Assembly (NCBI GenBank): GCA_016722285.1
Contig: JADKGI010000018.1
Coordinates: 20,971-84,970, forward strand
Length of the DNA stretch: 64,000 nt
Reading direction: 5' to 3'
Source: Saprospiraceae bacterium
GTDB taxonomy: Bacteria; Bacteroidota; Bacteroidia; Chitinophagales; Saprospiraceae
The notes under the pieces are model-generated. The model worked only from the letters and a program-made list of their open reading frames with translations. It was not told the DNA's origin and did not search any database. A program made the translations under genes and the position numbers. Below are positions 28,676-38,662 of this stretch, one piece after another (the stretch's first letter is position 1; each line of letters opens with the position of its first letter).

Positions 28676-31243
28676 TTAAGCTGAATTTCTTCCTGCGTTT
28701 ATAATTCCAAAAGCACACCGCACTACTATTTTAATATAGGTGGGCTTTAGAGGATCATCATCATTCATGTCCATAAGTTGGTTTAATGCATACTGCTGAA
28801 TAGTGTTCAATGGAAGTGTAATCCGCTCTCTCAATCCAACTGACAATCTCTCAACCGGGTATTCCTGCATCAATAAATTATGTCCTCCGAGCAATAGTAG
28901 GTTGGTTTTAGTCAGTTCATATTCATCCTTTATTATGTTCCAGATAATTCCATGTTTAGGGTGATGGGAAACGTGCGAAGTCAATGGCAAAAATGTCTTG
29001 AACAATGTCATCTCACTGTTATCTACCAAAGTCCGAAAGAAAAGAGACTTCTTGTACAATGCTTTTATATCTTCAAACTTGCCTTCTTCTTTCATTTGCT
29101 CCAAAGCAGTCCCTAAGCCAAAAAATCCGGGCACGTTTTGCTTTATCATATTCCATGAAGCAACAAAAGGGATAGCTCTAAGGTCCTTGATAGTTAATTT
29201 CTCAGTTTTGCCTCTTTTTGCCGGCCTGCTTCCAATATTAGTTTGGCCGAAATACTTAAGCGGGCTGACTTCTGTCATATAATCTACAAAATTTGAATGG
29301 TTTTTCAATGACAGATATGATTTCAGGCTAATTTCAGCCATTTTAAATATCAGTGCTTCCTCAAGATCAGTGAAGTTTGATTTAGTATCCTTTTGTAGAT
29401 TATTGGTAATGCCGGCATTAATCAGTTGCTCGATGTTAAATCTGGCAGAATCTATAATTCCAAAATTTGAACTGACGGTCTGACCCTGGATGGTGAGTTG
29501 AATTTCTTTGCTGGAAATATCTTTATCCATAGATGCATAAAATTTATGCGTTTTTCCGCCACCACGTGCCGGAGGGCCTCCCCTACCATCGAAAAACAAC
29601 ACGTCAAGACCATACTCCAAAGCCTGTTTGCTGAGTTCTTCTTTTGCTTTGTATATCATCCAGTTGGCCATAAGATAACCTCCATCTTTAGTACCATCAG
29701 AAAACCCAAGCATGATGGTCTGCCTGTGATTTCTGCGTTTCAGATGTGCTCGATAATAAGGTAGTTCATATAAGCGCTTCATAATTTCAGGGGCTCTAAC
29801 CAGGTCATCAACGGTTTCAAAAAGCGGGACGACATCTACATCAATCCTGTTTTTATCCCAACCAGCCAGCCCAAACAAGGCCAGCACTTCGATCACATTG
29901 AGACTTGTATTACACTGGCTGATAATATATCGATGGCAAGCTGCCTCACCATATTCCTGTTGGATTTTCTTAACAGTACTTATTGTTCTGATCGTATCTT
30001 TAAATAATTCTGATTCAAAGCTATCCGGATTTGCAATTCCTTTGCAGCTAATCAGATAATCAATTTTTTCAGCTTCTGACAAGGCATTATATGATTCGAC
30101 TGCCTCATTTAATGTAAGATATTGATCAATGACAGCAGTGTGAACATCATTCTCCTGTCGGATATCGATAAACGCAAAGTGAAGTCCAAAACAATATACC
30201 TTGCTGATCAGTTTATCAACCATTGATGTAAACAGACCGTTGTGTTGTGACTCCAAAACTTGTTTCACCTCCTGAAGAGGTATGAGAAGATCTTCTGTTG
30301 AATTGATAGTAAAATTAGAACGGAGAAAAGCCTGCTCATATAATCTTGATTCCAGACCAGCTATAATCTGATCAACCCCATTAAAAGTAAGCCTTCTCTT
30401 CAATCTCCTCATATCCCTGTAGTAACATTTAAGTAATGCTATATTGAGTGAAGTAGCTACTCTGTAAGTCGTATCGGCATTGACAAAGGGATTTCCGTCT
30501 CTGTCGCCACCCGGCCAAAATCCCATTCGAATGACTGGATTTTTTGACGGATCTAAGAATGTAAGACTATCCTTGTACTCAGTTATAATCTCGGAGATAC
30601 TATTATAAAAAATATTTTCCAAAAACCAGATCAGACTTACTGCCTCATCATATGGTGTTGGTTTTTGTTTATTGAGAAAAGGGGTTTTTCCCAATTGCTG
30701 AAGAAGTAGATTTACACTTTCTGTATCGTTTGTACCTAAAGCTACTGCCAGATCATTTATGATACCCAAAACCGATCCCGGATAAAACTGAGTCGGATGC
30801 GCTGTTAGTACGAGACGAACACAAAAATTATTAAGCTTTTTGATTTCGTTTTCAGACAATTTGATATTCAACAGATTACTTTCCAATTGCTTTAATGTAC
30901 CCGCCCCTTTAATATCATTTATTTTGCTGTAACCAGAATCTTCCAAAGCATCAAAAAGAACAATTTGACGCTCAATATATTGCACAAATCTGAAAAGTAG
31001 GTCCAACTTCTGCGTTGGTGAATCCAGAATGGTATGAACACTAAAAAATTCATTAAGTATTTGGTCGGGCGTTTTGCCATCTGAATAACCGTCTTCGCAT
31101 TGAGTCAATAGAAGCGACAATAATATCCCTGTTTTCTCTATCTTATGAAATGGCAATGATAGAAAAAGACTATTATATAACTGAAATTTGATGGCTACAT
31201 CATTTTGAAAATGTTGGCTACTACGGGATAATACGTCTGGCAT
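28676..31243 (-). CDS. ppc: Phosphoenolpyruvate carboxylase
   Basis: An 855-residue cytoplasmic enzyme that carboxylates PEP to oxaloacetate and refills the TCA cycle. Motifs: VLTAHPTQ with the catalytic His, FWPGGDRDGNPFV, GFSDGTKDGGY and the loop FFDGRGGPPARGGGKTHKF. The last reads D-GRGG where the E. coli enzyme has H-GRGG, which I recall as usual for Bacteroidota. The C-terminus ends RNSA rather than the RNTG-type end of proteobacterial enzymes. Full length with no frameshift. TATCTTTG on the minus strand at 31278-31271, 28 bp upstream, is a good -7 candidate. Its stop is 5 bp from the convergent TMTC-like gene. Confidence 0.96.
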   Translation of the reverse strand: MPDVLSRSSQHFQNDVAIKFQLYNSLFLSLPFHKIEKTGILLSLLLTQCEDGYSDGKTPDQILNEFFSVHTILDSPTQKLDLLFRFVQYIERQIVLFDALEDSGYSKINDIKGAGTLKQLESNLLNIKLSENEIKKLNNFCVRLVLTAHPTQFYPGSVLGIINDLAVALGTNDTESVNLLLQQLGKTPFLNKQKPTPYDEAVSLIWFLENIFYNSISEIITEYKDSLTFLDPSKNPVIRMGFWPGGDRDGNPFVNADTTYRVATSLNIALLKCYYRDMRRLKRRLTFNGVDQIIAGLESRLYEQAFLRSNFTINSTEDLLIPLQEVKQVLESQHNGLFTSMVDKLISKVYCFGLHFAFIDIRQENDVHTAVIDQYLTLNEAVESYNALSEAEKIDYLISCKGIANPDSFESELFKDTIRTISTVKKIQQEYGEAACHRYIISQCNTSLNVIEVLALFGLAGWDKNRIDVDVVPLFETVDDLVRAPEIMKRLYELPYYRAHLKRRNHRQTIMLGFSDGTKDGGYLMANWMIYKAKEELSKQALEYGLDVLFFDGRGGPPARGGGKTHKFYASMDKDISSKEIQLTIQGQTVSSNFGIIDSARFNIEQLINAGITNNLQKDTKSNFTDLEEALIFKMAEISLKSYLSLKNHSNFVDYMTEVSPLKYFGQTNIGSRPAKRGKTEKLTIKDLRAIPFVASWNMIKQNVPGFFGLGTALEQMKEEGKFEDIKALYKKSLFFRTLVDNSEMTLFKTFLPLTSHVSHHPKHGIIWNIIKDEYELTKTNLLLLGGHNLLMQEYPVERLSVGLRERITLPLNTIQQYALNQLMDMNDDDPLKPTYIKIVVRCAFGIINAGRNSA

Positions 31244-31349
31244 AATTCCTGATTTTATTCAAAACAAATACAAAGATAAATAAAAAAAGTAATTTACGAT
31301 TTTTTATTTGGAACTACTGCCAGATGGGTAATATAATCCAATTTAAATA

Positions 31350-32057
31350 TTACCAGTCTTTTTTTGGCTTGCCTGATTTAGGATCCACCCTTCTCAATTT
31401 CTGCTGAACCTTTTTTTCTTCATTATCCATAATCTCAAGTAGCTTTTCAGCATCGCGACGATTCATTTTCTGGTCATTCTGATTTGAATCATCAGGCTTA
31501 TTTCCATTCTGTTTTTGATCCTCTTTATTTTGCTGATCTTTGTTCTTCTGCTCCTCATCCTTTTTATTTTGTTCGTTGTTGTTGTTTTCCTTTTTGTCTT
31601 TCTTATCCTCCTGCTTTTTCTGTTGTTGTTCCTGTTTTCTTAATTCTCTTCTTGCAAGAGCCAGATTTTCTTTCGTTTGGATGTCAGAAGGGTTGTATCT
31701 AAGTGCTTTTTTATAGGCGTCCACACTCTCCTTAAATTTCTGCTTTTTATACATAGCATTTCCCATATTATACTGTGTGGCAGCTCTTTCATGATCATTT
31801 GATGCTTTTGAAACGGCATCATCATATTTTTTTATTGCTTCATCATATCTCTCCTGTTTCATCAGGGAGTTTGCAAGGTTGTATGAGGATTTGACAGATG
31901 ACTTTGCTGATTCGGCTTTTCGATATTCAGTTTCAGCTTCTCCATACTTGCCATACTCATATAGCATATCACCATTCCTAAGATTTGTGTGCGCTGATTG
32001 TCCATGGAGATCTACAAAAACCGACAAAGCAATCGCAATAAGGCTGAAAATCTTCAT
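31350..32057 (-). CDS. batC: BatC: TPR protein of the aerotolerance (Bat) operon
   Basis: A 235-residue exported protein. A signal peptide (residues 1-19, ending LHGQ) is followed by three to four TPR repeats (for example YNMGNAMYKKQKFKESVDAYKKALRYNP) and then a long low-complexity tail rich in Lys, Gln, Glu, Asn and Asp (about 140-235) ending in a basic PKSGKPKKDW segment. It is periplasmic by prediction and probably acts as a scaffold for the membrane VWA proteins BatA and BatB. Its start overlaps the end of batB. It is the last gene of the cluster; no batD or batE of the classical kind follows. Confidence 0.88.
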   Translation of the reverse strand: MKIFSLIAIALSVFVDLHGQSAHTNLRNGDMLYEYGKYGEAETEYRKAESAKSSVKSSYNLANSLMKQERYDEAIKKYDDAVSKASNDHERAATQYNMGNAMYKKQKFKESVDAYKKALRYNPSDIQTKENLALARRELRKQEQQQKKQEDKKDKKENNNNEQNKKDEEQKNKDQQNKEDQKQNGNKPDDSNQNDQKMNRRDAEKLLEIMDNEEKKVQQKLRRVDPKSGKPKKDW

Positions 32058-33056
32058 AATTTGTCATTTTGCTTTATACCTGATAAAAAGAAAAATTCGA
32101 TTATAATTAATAATAATGCACCAAAAAGAAGGTACTGATAATAACTCCTGTATTCAGTAAATGATTTTACTTCCACAGCTCTCTTTTTCAACTTATCTAA
32201 TTGTTTATTTATATCTGACACAATATCCTCATTTTCATTACCTAATTGATAGTATTCTCCATGTCCATTTTCAGCAATGCTTTTAAGCAATTCTACATTA
32301 AGAGTTGATTTGACTGGATTTCCATTGCCATCCATTTTGTACTCTTCCCGACCTTCAACATTTACAGGAATCAGGCTGCCCCTCTGCTGATCCGACACCG
32401 ATGGTATAAATATTCCAGCCATTATCGGCAGCCTTTTTGGCCATATCTATAGCATCACTATCGTGGTCTTCTCCATCGGAAATAATGATGATAGCTTTTT
32501 GATTTTTCTCTTTTGTACTCCGCATGGCAAGATCAATGGCTTCTCCTATCACTGTACCTTGTGTTCCAGCCATATCAGTAGTAGCTGATCTTATAAAAAG
32601 TTGAGCAGCAGCATAATCTGTAGTCATTGGCATTTGGAGATATGCGCCTCCGGCAAAAAGAATCAGGCCCAGCTGGTCTCCTTTTCTTGTTTGGATCAAC
32701 TGATCTAAAAATCTTTTTGACTTTTCAAGGCGTGAAGGGCTGATATCGGTGGCATTCATGCTGGCTGATATATCCAAAACAAAAAAAATATCACTTTTAT
32801 CAACCTTAACTTTTTCTCTTTTTAACCCATATTGCGGATTTACCAATGCAAGAATCAGAAGTAACACAATAAAAATAAAAATACCAAAAATCATATTTTC
32901 AGAAAGCGTTCCAATGATTAGTCTTTTTATGACGGATTGGGTGCCAAAAGCTTCCTTCCGCTTTTTAAGTTTCATTCTGGAATAAAACCAAATCCCGGCC
33001 ATCAAAGGCAATATGATCAATAAGTAAAAGAAATCTGCATTTTCAAATCTGAACAT
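32054..33056 (-). CDS. batB: BatB: membrane VWA-domain protein, frameshift at 32379-32382
   Basis: One VWA membrane protein of about 333 residues split between 33056-32355 and 32422-32054. The first frame has two N-terminal TM helices (about 10-25 and 55-75), then the VWA domain with the MIDAS motif DISAS and the downstream Thr and Asp positions. It runs out of frame at IGVGSAEG. Removing one base from the CCCC run at 32379-32382 gives SAEGSLIPVNVEGREEY, the normal continuation. The end carries one more TM helix and a short tail. Both parts are well conserved, so a sequence error is likelier than loss. It lies between batA and batC in the operon. Confidence 0.9.
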
Positions 33057-33060
33057 AATA

Positions 33061-34068
33061 TCAACTTAAAGTCCTGAACAATGTCTGTCCCAGAGTCCAG
33101 TAAAAAACAATTAATCCTAACCCAAATAATAAAATTATTCCATATTTGTCTTTGTATCTTTTATATACATTTACTTCGATCTCTGTCTTTTCTAATTTGT
33201 CAATTTCTGAGTATATGTTTTCGAGGCTTTTTCTGTCTATTGCTCTGAAATATTTGGCATCAGTCATATCAGATATTTGTTTTAAAAGCTCAGTATCTAT
33301 CTCGACATTGGCCATTCCAAACATATACTCTCCATTGTTCAATCGATTGACCGGCGACATGGCCTGCCCCACTGACCCTACAGCAATTGTATATACTTTT
33401 ACCTTAAATTCTCTGGCAATTTCTGCAGCTGTGACAGGATTAATGTAGCCTGAATTATTTACACCATCAGTAAGCAAAATAATTATTTTTGATTTTGCCT
33501 GACTGTCTTTCAGCCTATTGACAGCTGTAGCCAGGCCCATACCTATGGCCGTACCATCCTGCAACATTCCGACTTGCAACGAAGTCAGAAAGTCAGTAAC
33601 TATATTGTGATCTGTTGTCAGTGGGCATTGTGTAAAAGCCTCGCCGGAAAAAACCACCAATCCTATTCTGTCGTATTTTCGTTTAGAAACAAATTCCTTC
33701 GCAACCATTTTGCTGACTTCAAGTCTGTCAGGATCAAAATCCTTGGACAACATACTGCTGGACAAATCCATTACCATCATTATGTCTATGCCTTCAGCTC
33801 TGACCTTTTCTTCAGTAAGACTGAGTTGTGGGCGAGCCAAAGCAAATATAAAGGCAGTAAAAGCCAATATCTTTAATAACGGCAGATATGTAAATACTTT
33901 TTCTTTCCATCCCTTAACACCGATCAGGCTTCTCAGATCTGATATTTTTAAAACTGGTATTTGGTTTTTACATTCAAAAAACTGCCACCAAATCATCAAA
34001 GGAATCAATATCAGACCTAAAAACCAATATGGAGATGCAAAATGAATATTTGAAAAATAACCCATCAT
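33061..34068 (-). CDS. batA: BatA: membrane VWA-domain protein
   Basis: A 335-residue inner-membrane protein. It has TM helices at about 13-28 and 62-80, then a VWA domain with MIDAS motif DLSSS and the typical FSGEAFTQCPLTTD and LTDGVNNSG segments, and a C-terminal TM helix (about 310-330). Partner of BatB in the Bat complex, associated with aerotolerance and envelope stress in Bacteroides and Leptospira; the molecular role is not settled. The start ATG 34068 overlaps the end of the upstream gene by 4 bp. The gene is intact. Confidence 0.94.
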   Translation of the reverse strand: MMGYFSNIHFASPYWFLGLILIPLMIWWQFFECKNQIPVLKISDLRSLIGVKGWKEKVFTYLPLLKILAFTAFIFALARPQLSLTEEKVRAEGIDIMMVMDLSSSMLSKDFDPDRLEVSKMVAKEFVSKRKYDRIGLVVFSGEAFTQCPLTTDHNIVTDFLTSLQVGMLQDGTAIGMGLATAVNRLKDSQAKSKIIILLTDGVNNSGYINPVTAAEIAREFKVKVYTIAVGSVGQAMSPVNRLNNGEYMFGMANVEIDTELLKQISDMTDAKYFRAIDRKSLENIYSEIDKLEKTEIEVNVYKRYKDKYGIILLFGLGLIVFYWTLGQTLFRTLS

Positions 34069-35108
34069 ACTTCGTTTACTTCAGAAATGGTTTCTTTTGT
34101 GTTTTTAATAAAATCCACTGCTTTTGACATAAACGAAGAATGGATATTTTCTTCCGGTTCTGCTTTAGCAAATTTTACCAAATCGGCAATCTGGAGAATA
34201 TTAGTAAGGTCATGATTATATCTATTATCAAAACCTGTTTTATTCAACTCTGAAATAATCTCGTCAGTCGTCATCTCCATAGCATTGAAATTATACCTCT
34301 CCTTCAGATATTCTCTTACTATTTCTGTAAGCCCTGATTGGTATTCTTTGATTAATCCTTGTTGCCATAGTTGTTTTTGATCCAGAAGTCTCAAAGCTGT
34401 CAATGCTTTTTCATGACATGGTATTTTTATTTCAACCATGACTGGTACTAATTGTTGTTTTTTATTCTTCGATTTGTAAAAATAATAGCCCACCAAAGCC
34501 ATTAGTGAGATACCGGCCAGAATATATATATACACCATATAATCTGATATATTGGCATCTTCTTTCAGTATATTTTTTATCGGATTAAAAATGAGTGTGT
34601 CTTTTTTCATCAGGTTTTCCGGGAGACTGATCACTAAACTTTTGGATTCGCCCTGTACATCAATAATGTCATTGCTATCCGTATTAACTATCGGTGCCGG
34701 GATACTGAAAGTACCCTGATTATAGACTGCAATTTTAATCTTATTCTCTATAATCCTATCACCGCTTGACTCTACAAGCTTAATTTTCTCTATGGGTACA
34801 GGATTTTCAAGTGCGTCATGTTTCCAGTCGCCAAAATCCAGCACCTCAACATCAGCAAATTCGTCCATATTTATGGTGTCACGCTGGTAAGCTTTATTCA
34901 TTATTTTTTTATAGGCAGAAAAATCAAGGTTTTTTAATTTTACTCCTGAAGGTACCCTTATTTTGACATCCAAAGTGATCGGGTCGCCAAGACCGGCAGA
35001 ATCCACAGATATGGTAATAGATGAAGATACCTGCCCGCTTATTACATTTGGAAGAAGCATCAAACACAAAACACAATATATCCCGAAATGAAAATTTCCT
35101 TTTACCAT
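34065..35108 (-). CDS. BatD-like exported membrane protein between DUF58 and batA
   Basis: A 347-residue protein with a signal peptide (1-25, ending ISGQ), an extracytoplasmic beta-sandwich domain (about 30-190) with ITISVDSAGLGDPITLDVKI, one TM helix (about 200-218) and a cytoplasmic helical domain of about 120 residues with a WQQGLIKEYQSGLTEIVREY region resembling DUF4381. This occupies the usual place of the BatD-related or DUF4381 protein in MoxR-DUF58-BatA clusters. The product probably links the periplasm to the cytoplasmic ATPase module. It overlaps the DUF58 gene by 7 bp and batA by 4 bp. Identification as BatD proper is uncertain, since it is shorter and lies upstream of batA. Confidence 0.7.
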   Translation of the reverse strand: MVKGNFHFGIYCVLCLMLLPNVISGQVSSSITISVDSAGLGDPITLDVKIRVPSGVKLKNLDFSAYKKIMNKAYQRDTINMDEFADVEVLDFGDWKHDALENPVPIEKIKLVESSGDRIIENKIKIAVYNQGTFSIPAPIVNTDSNDIIDVQGESKSLVISLPENLMKKDTLIFNPIKNILKEDANISDYMVYIYILAGISLMALVGYYFYKSKNKKQQLVPVMVEIKIPCHEKALTALRLLDQKQLWQQGLIKEYQSGLTEIVREYLKERYNFNAMEMTTDEIISELNKTGFDNRYNHDLTNILQIADLVKFAKAEPEENIHSSFMSKAVDFIKNTKETISEVNEV

Positions 35109-35980
35109 AATTTCTTGGCCCTTCGTTTAAAAAATAACTGCAAAGCTTTTATATAATCATCCTCAGTCGAAATACTTATCGTATCACTTTTGGCCAATGC
35201 AAAAGTCCTCGTAAACTTTTCTTCAGACTCTCTAAAATATCTTGCATATCGGGCTCTCACTTCAGGATCAGATGAATCAATGAGTTTTTTTATTCCAGCT
35301 TCTTCGTCCACAACATATAGTAATCCTACATCAGGTAGAGACTGTTCCCTTTTATCAAATATCTTTACCCCAATTATGTCATGTTTTTTTGCTGCAATAT
35401 TGAGTGCCTGATCGTATTCGTCAGTCATAAAATCAGATAGAACAAAAGTAATAGTCCTCTTCTTTTCGATATTATTTAAGTATATCAGGGCTTCAGAAAT
35501 ATTTGTTTTTTGCTGACTTGGTGTGAAGTTTATCAGCTCTCTTATGATTCTGAGGATGTTTTGTTTACCTTTTTTGGGTGGTAGGAACTTTTCAATGTGC
35601 CCTGAAAATATAATAGCTCCCACTTTGTCATTATTTGTTATGGCCGAAAAAGCGATCACTGCTGCGAGTTCTACCATCACTTCACTTTTAAATCTCGAAA
35701 CAGTCCCGAAATAGGACGAAGCGGATACATCTATCAACAACATAACGGTAAGCTCGCGTTCTTCTTCAAAAATTTTGACATGGGGTCCTCCTGTCCTTGC
35801 AGTTACATTCCAGTCAATATTGCGAACGTCATCCCCGTATTGATAATCTCTTACTTCACTGAATGCCATACCCCGACCTTTGAACGCAGAATGATATTCG
35901 CCTGAAAATACGTGCTTGGTCAGGCCTTTTGTCTTTATCTCGAGCTTCCGTACTTTTCTGAGCAATTCCGCAGTATCCAT
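35102..35980 (-). CDS. DUF58 domain (VWA-like) protein of the MoxR-Bat operon
   Basis: A 292-residue cytoplasmic protein with the DUF58 signature FSGEYHSAFKGRGMAFSEVRDYQYGDDVRNIDWNVTAR broken across residues 25-63 (key residues Gly-Arg-Gly, Arg-Asp-Tyr and Asp-Trp), then a degenerate VWA fold with DVSASS as a MIDAS-like site. It is the usual partner of MoxR ATPases, probably a substrate or adaptor. It lies directly downstream of the DUF3298-like gene (8-bp gap) and overlaps the next gene by 7 bp. Confidence 0.92.
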   Translation of the reverse strand: MDTAELLRKVRKLEIKTKGLTKHVFSGEYHSAFKGRGMAFSEVRDYQYGDDVRNIDWNVTARTGGPHVKIFEEERELTVMLLIDVSASSYFGTVSRFKSEVMVELAAVIAFSAITNNDKVGAIIFSGHIEKFLPPKKGKQNILRIIRELINFTPSQQKTNISEALIYLNNIEKKRTITFVLSDFMTDEYDQALNIAAKKHDIIGVKIFDKREQSLPDVGLLYVVDEEAGIKKLIDSSDPEVRARYARYFRESEEKFTRTFALAKSDTISISTEDDYIKALQLFFKRRAKKLW

Positions 35981-35988
35981 GATTTGTC

Positions 35989-37329
35989 TTATTTAACGAA
36001 AAAGTATCTTGATTTCAGATTTTGTTCTACAGTAGAATATGGTATTATTATCTCTTTTTCACCATAGATTGTATTGAATGATGTGCTGAAACAGATTCCT
36101 TCATCTTTCAGACATATATGATTAAAACTTTGGTTCAGTACCCAAGACTTAGCATTATCGCTCCAGGTAATTGATTTGATCATCTCAGGGATTAAATTTC
36201 TGAAATACTCCTTACTATCAAATTTATTATCAAAAATATCTTTCAACTCAAGCAGTTTACCATACTTAAGATCATATATAAATGGTATCTTTTCTGTTTG
36301 ATTATACCATGAAGATTGCATATATATGTTTCCACTTATTATATCGCTGTCAAATAAATATATATCGACCCAACCTTGTGCAGACAGAATCCACCGATCA
36401 TTTGTACCTACATCTTCACTTCCTACTGCTCTTAGTTTTATCAAACTTTCATCAAGCCAATTTTTGAAAGCGGTATTTATCCATTTATTAAACCGTCTGT
36501 TGTTGGTCAGCGGCATACTACATACGAGTCGGCTGTGATAGTCTGCATACTCACAAATAGTATAGTCAAGTGATTCTTCGGATTTTAAGGTATTTACCAC
36601 ATCATACCCATTGGAATCCGGATAAATGATAGATATCTTTTCAAGATTTGAAGTATCCAGCATTATTAATTTGTCAGAAAGTACTGAATCATTAAAATCC
36701 AATTTAATCAGTTCAACCTGATTTCCTTTTGCCTCTACAGACATCTTTTGCCTGATATTCGTTCTGTCAGTAAGAATACCGGTGAAAGTGTTCTGATCCC
36801 GAGTAAGTTGCAGTTTTACGGGTTGTTCAGACACTAATCCTGAATATATGCGGTTCCAAAGATTTTCTACTTTTATTGTGGGTACCAACTTTTGAAAAGC
36901 ATTGACAAAAGTAAGTTTGAGTGGCAATGATAATTTCCTTCTGCCATCTGTCCATATGCCGTCAAAAACTTCTCCATCATATTTCCCATATAAAAATCCG
37001 GTCAATTTTGATTCTTTGTTTATTTCAGCCAATTTTAACTGTTTTTCTGATTCCACACCATCAAAAAAAAAGGTGGTATTGCTGCTTCTCAAAGTATATA
37101 GCCCCTTGCAGGTGTGACCATCTGTGCCTATTATCATGTCAGCTGTGTGTTTATTATCTATAGTACCGGTCAGATAATTAATCCACAGATTTTTTGTGTT
37201 TGTCGGAAACATATTCCGTACATCTGTCTTGGTGTAGTTCTTTTGGCAAAATAAGGTTGTTTCAATACAATTAATTAAAATCAATATTGCTGCTATTTTA
37301 AAAATAATGTTGCTTTTAAATCCAGTCAT
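35989..37329 (-). CDS. Exported protein of unknown function within the MoxR-Bat operon (C-terminus DUF3298-like)
   Basis: A 446-residue protein with an N-terminal signal or anchor sequence (about 8-28). The first half has repeated LTGFLYGKYDGEVFDGIW-like beta segments that describe a small extracytoplasmic beta domain. The second half (about 250-446) resembles the DUF3298/RsiV type: a substrate-like SQGWVDIYLFDSD stretch, YDLKYGKLLELKDIFD, and a final CLKDEGICFSTS followed by IIPYSTVEQNL. It lies between moxR (2-bp gap) and the DUF58 gene (8-bp gap), so it is part of the operon, which is not standard for Bat clusters as I know them. Function not known. Confidence 0.6.
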   Translation of the reverse strand: MTGFKSNIIFKIAAILILINCIETTLFCQKNYTKTDVRNMFPTNTKNLWINYLTGTIDNKHTADMIIGTDGHTCKGLYTLRSSNTTFFFDGVESEKQLKLAEINKESKLTGFLYGKYDGEVFDGIWTDGRRKLSLPLKLTFVNAFQKLVPTIKVENLWNRIYSGLVSEQPVKLQLTRDQNTFTGILTDRTNIRQKMSVEAKGNQVELIKLDFNDSVLSDKLIMLDTSNLEKISIIYPDSNGYDVVNTLKSEESLDYTICEYADYHSRLVCSMPLTNNRRFNKWINTAFKNWLDESLIKLRAVGSEDVGTNDRWILSAQGWVDIYLFDSDIISGNIYMQSSWYNQTEKIPFIYDLKYGKLLELKDIFDNKFDSKEYFRNLIPEMIKSITWSDNAKSWVLNQSFNHICLKDEGICFSTSFNTIYGEKEIIIPYSTVEQNLKSRYFFVK

Positions 37330-37331
37330 TA

Positions 37332-38333
37332 TTAAGGAACTGGTATCGTATTGATAATCTTTGTAATTATGTCTTCCTGAGTCACATTTTCAGCTTCGGC
37401 CTCATAGCTCAATCCTATACGATGTCTAAGTACGTCTTTACACACATTCCTCACATCATCCGGTAATACATACCCTCTTCGCTGCATAAAAGCGTGGGCT
37501 TTGGCCGCTATAGCCAAATTGATACTAGCCCGTGGAGATGCCCCATAGCTTATCAGTGCTTTTATGCTATCCAGTTTGAACTGCTCAGGATATCGGGTTG
37601 CGAATACAATGTCTATTATATAGTTTTCGATTTTTTCATCCATATAGACTTTCTTCACAGATTCACGCGCTTTTAATATTGTCGCAGGATCAATAACTGC
37701 ATTAATTTTTTGCGTTATCTCACCAAGAATATTTTTACGGATGATCATTTTTTCTTCTTCTCTTGATGGGTATCCGATATTTACTTTAAGCATAAACCGA
37801 TCGACCTGAGCCTCAGGAAGCGGATATGTGCCTTCCTGCTCAATCGGATTCTGTGTGGCCAATACAAGAAAGGGTTCTTCCAACTTGTAAGTTTCTTTAC
37901 CTATTGTCACCTGTTTTTCCTGCATAGCTTCAAGCAAAGCACTTTGCACTTTGGCAGGCGCACGATTTATTTCATCTGCAAGTATAAAATTGGCAAAAAT
38001 TGGCCCTTTTCGTACCGAAAATTCATTCTTACCGGGATTATATATCATCGTACCAATGATGTCAGAAGGAAGTAAATCAGGAGTAAACTGAATCCTTTTA
38101 AAATCAGTTTTAATAGCAGATGCCAAGGTCTTTATTGCCAGAGTTTTTGCTAATCCCGGCAGGCCCTCAAGCAAGATGTGTCCCTGAGCAAGTAATCCCA
38201 GTAACAATCTGTCCACCATGTGTTTTTGCCCTACTATTACCTTTGAAGTTTCAGCATTTAGCGCCTCCATAAATGCGCTGTCGATGTATATTTGCTGATT
38301 TAATGCTTCTATATCCACAGATGTCTGCACCAT
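37332..38333 (-). CDS. MoxR-family AAA+ ATPase
   Basis: A 333-residue cytoplasmic AAA+ protein with Walker A EGLPGLAKT, Walker B FILADEINRAPAKVQSALLE, sensor-1 ATQNP and sensor-2/helical lid segments (GASPRASINLAIAAKA). It is a chaperone-like ATPase thought to act with VWA proteins, here DUF58, BatA and BatB. It is the first gene of the seven-gene minus-strand operon that ends at batC. It starts ATG 38333. Confidence 0.95.
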   Translation of the reverse strand: MVQTSVDIEALNQQIYIDSAFMEALNAETSKVIVGQKHMVDRLLLGLLAQGHILLEGLPGLAKTLAIKTLASAIKTDFKRIQFTPDLLPSDIIGTMIYNPGKNEFSVRKGPIFANFILADEINRAPAKVQSALLEAMQEKQVTIGKETYKLEEPFLVLATQNPIEQEGTYPLPEAQVDRFMLKVNIGYPSREEEKMIIRKNILGEITQKINAVIDPATILKARESVKKVYMDEKIENYIIDIVFATRYPEQFKLDSIKALISYGASPRASINLAIAAKAHAFMQRRGYVLPDDVRNVCKDVLRHRIGLSYEAEAENVTQEDIITKIINTIPVP

Positions 38334-38662
38334 AATTAGAGTGATTTTTTAATTATTAAAATTTGTACAGGGATGCAAATATCGCAAAATTATTCGACAG
38401 ACCTGTCATTCACACAAAAGGAAATTAATTGATATCTTCATAAATGAGTTAATAATAAATAGTTACCCCCAAGTGTCAATGTACCATAAATTTCGTTGCA
38501 TATTGTGAAATGGTGTGCAATACTTTTTGTTTTTGTATTTATGGGGCCGGGGCGAATTATTCCTCAATTGATTATTATTATTTATTTTTAACTAATTCTT
38601 AACTTCACTTGTTACATAATGTAATTTTTGTAATTGTTCTTTCTCTTAAGGTCCAAATAATT
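38334..38662. promoter_or_regulatory. Divergent intergenic region with a candidate moxR-bat promoter
   Basis: About 330 bp between moxR (minus) and the plus-strand unknown. On the minus strand TAATTTTG (38392-38385) matches TAnnTTTG and is preceded by TTTG (38418-38415) with 22 bp between, slightly longer than usual. A GATATTTG lies 7 bp further downstream as a weaker alternative. Nothing else was recognised in the remaining sequence. Confidence 0.35.

Noticed and set aside
31484..31825. Additional reading frames overlapping batC
   Set aside because: They arise from the Lys/Gln/Glu/Asn repeat codons of the batC tail read in other frames and give low-complexity products.
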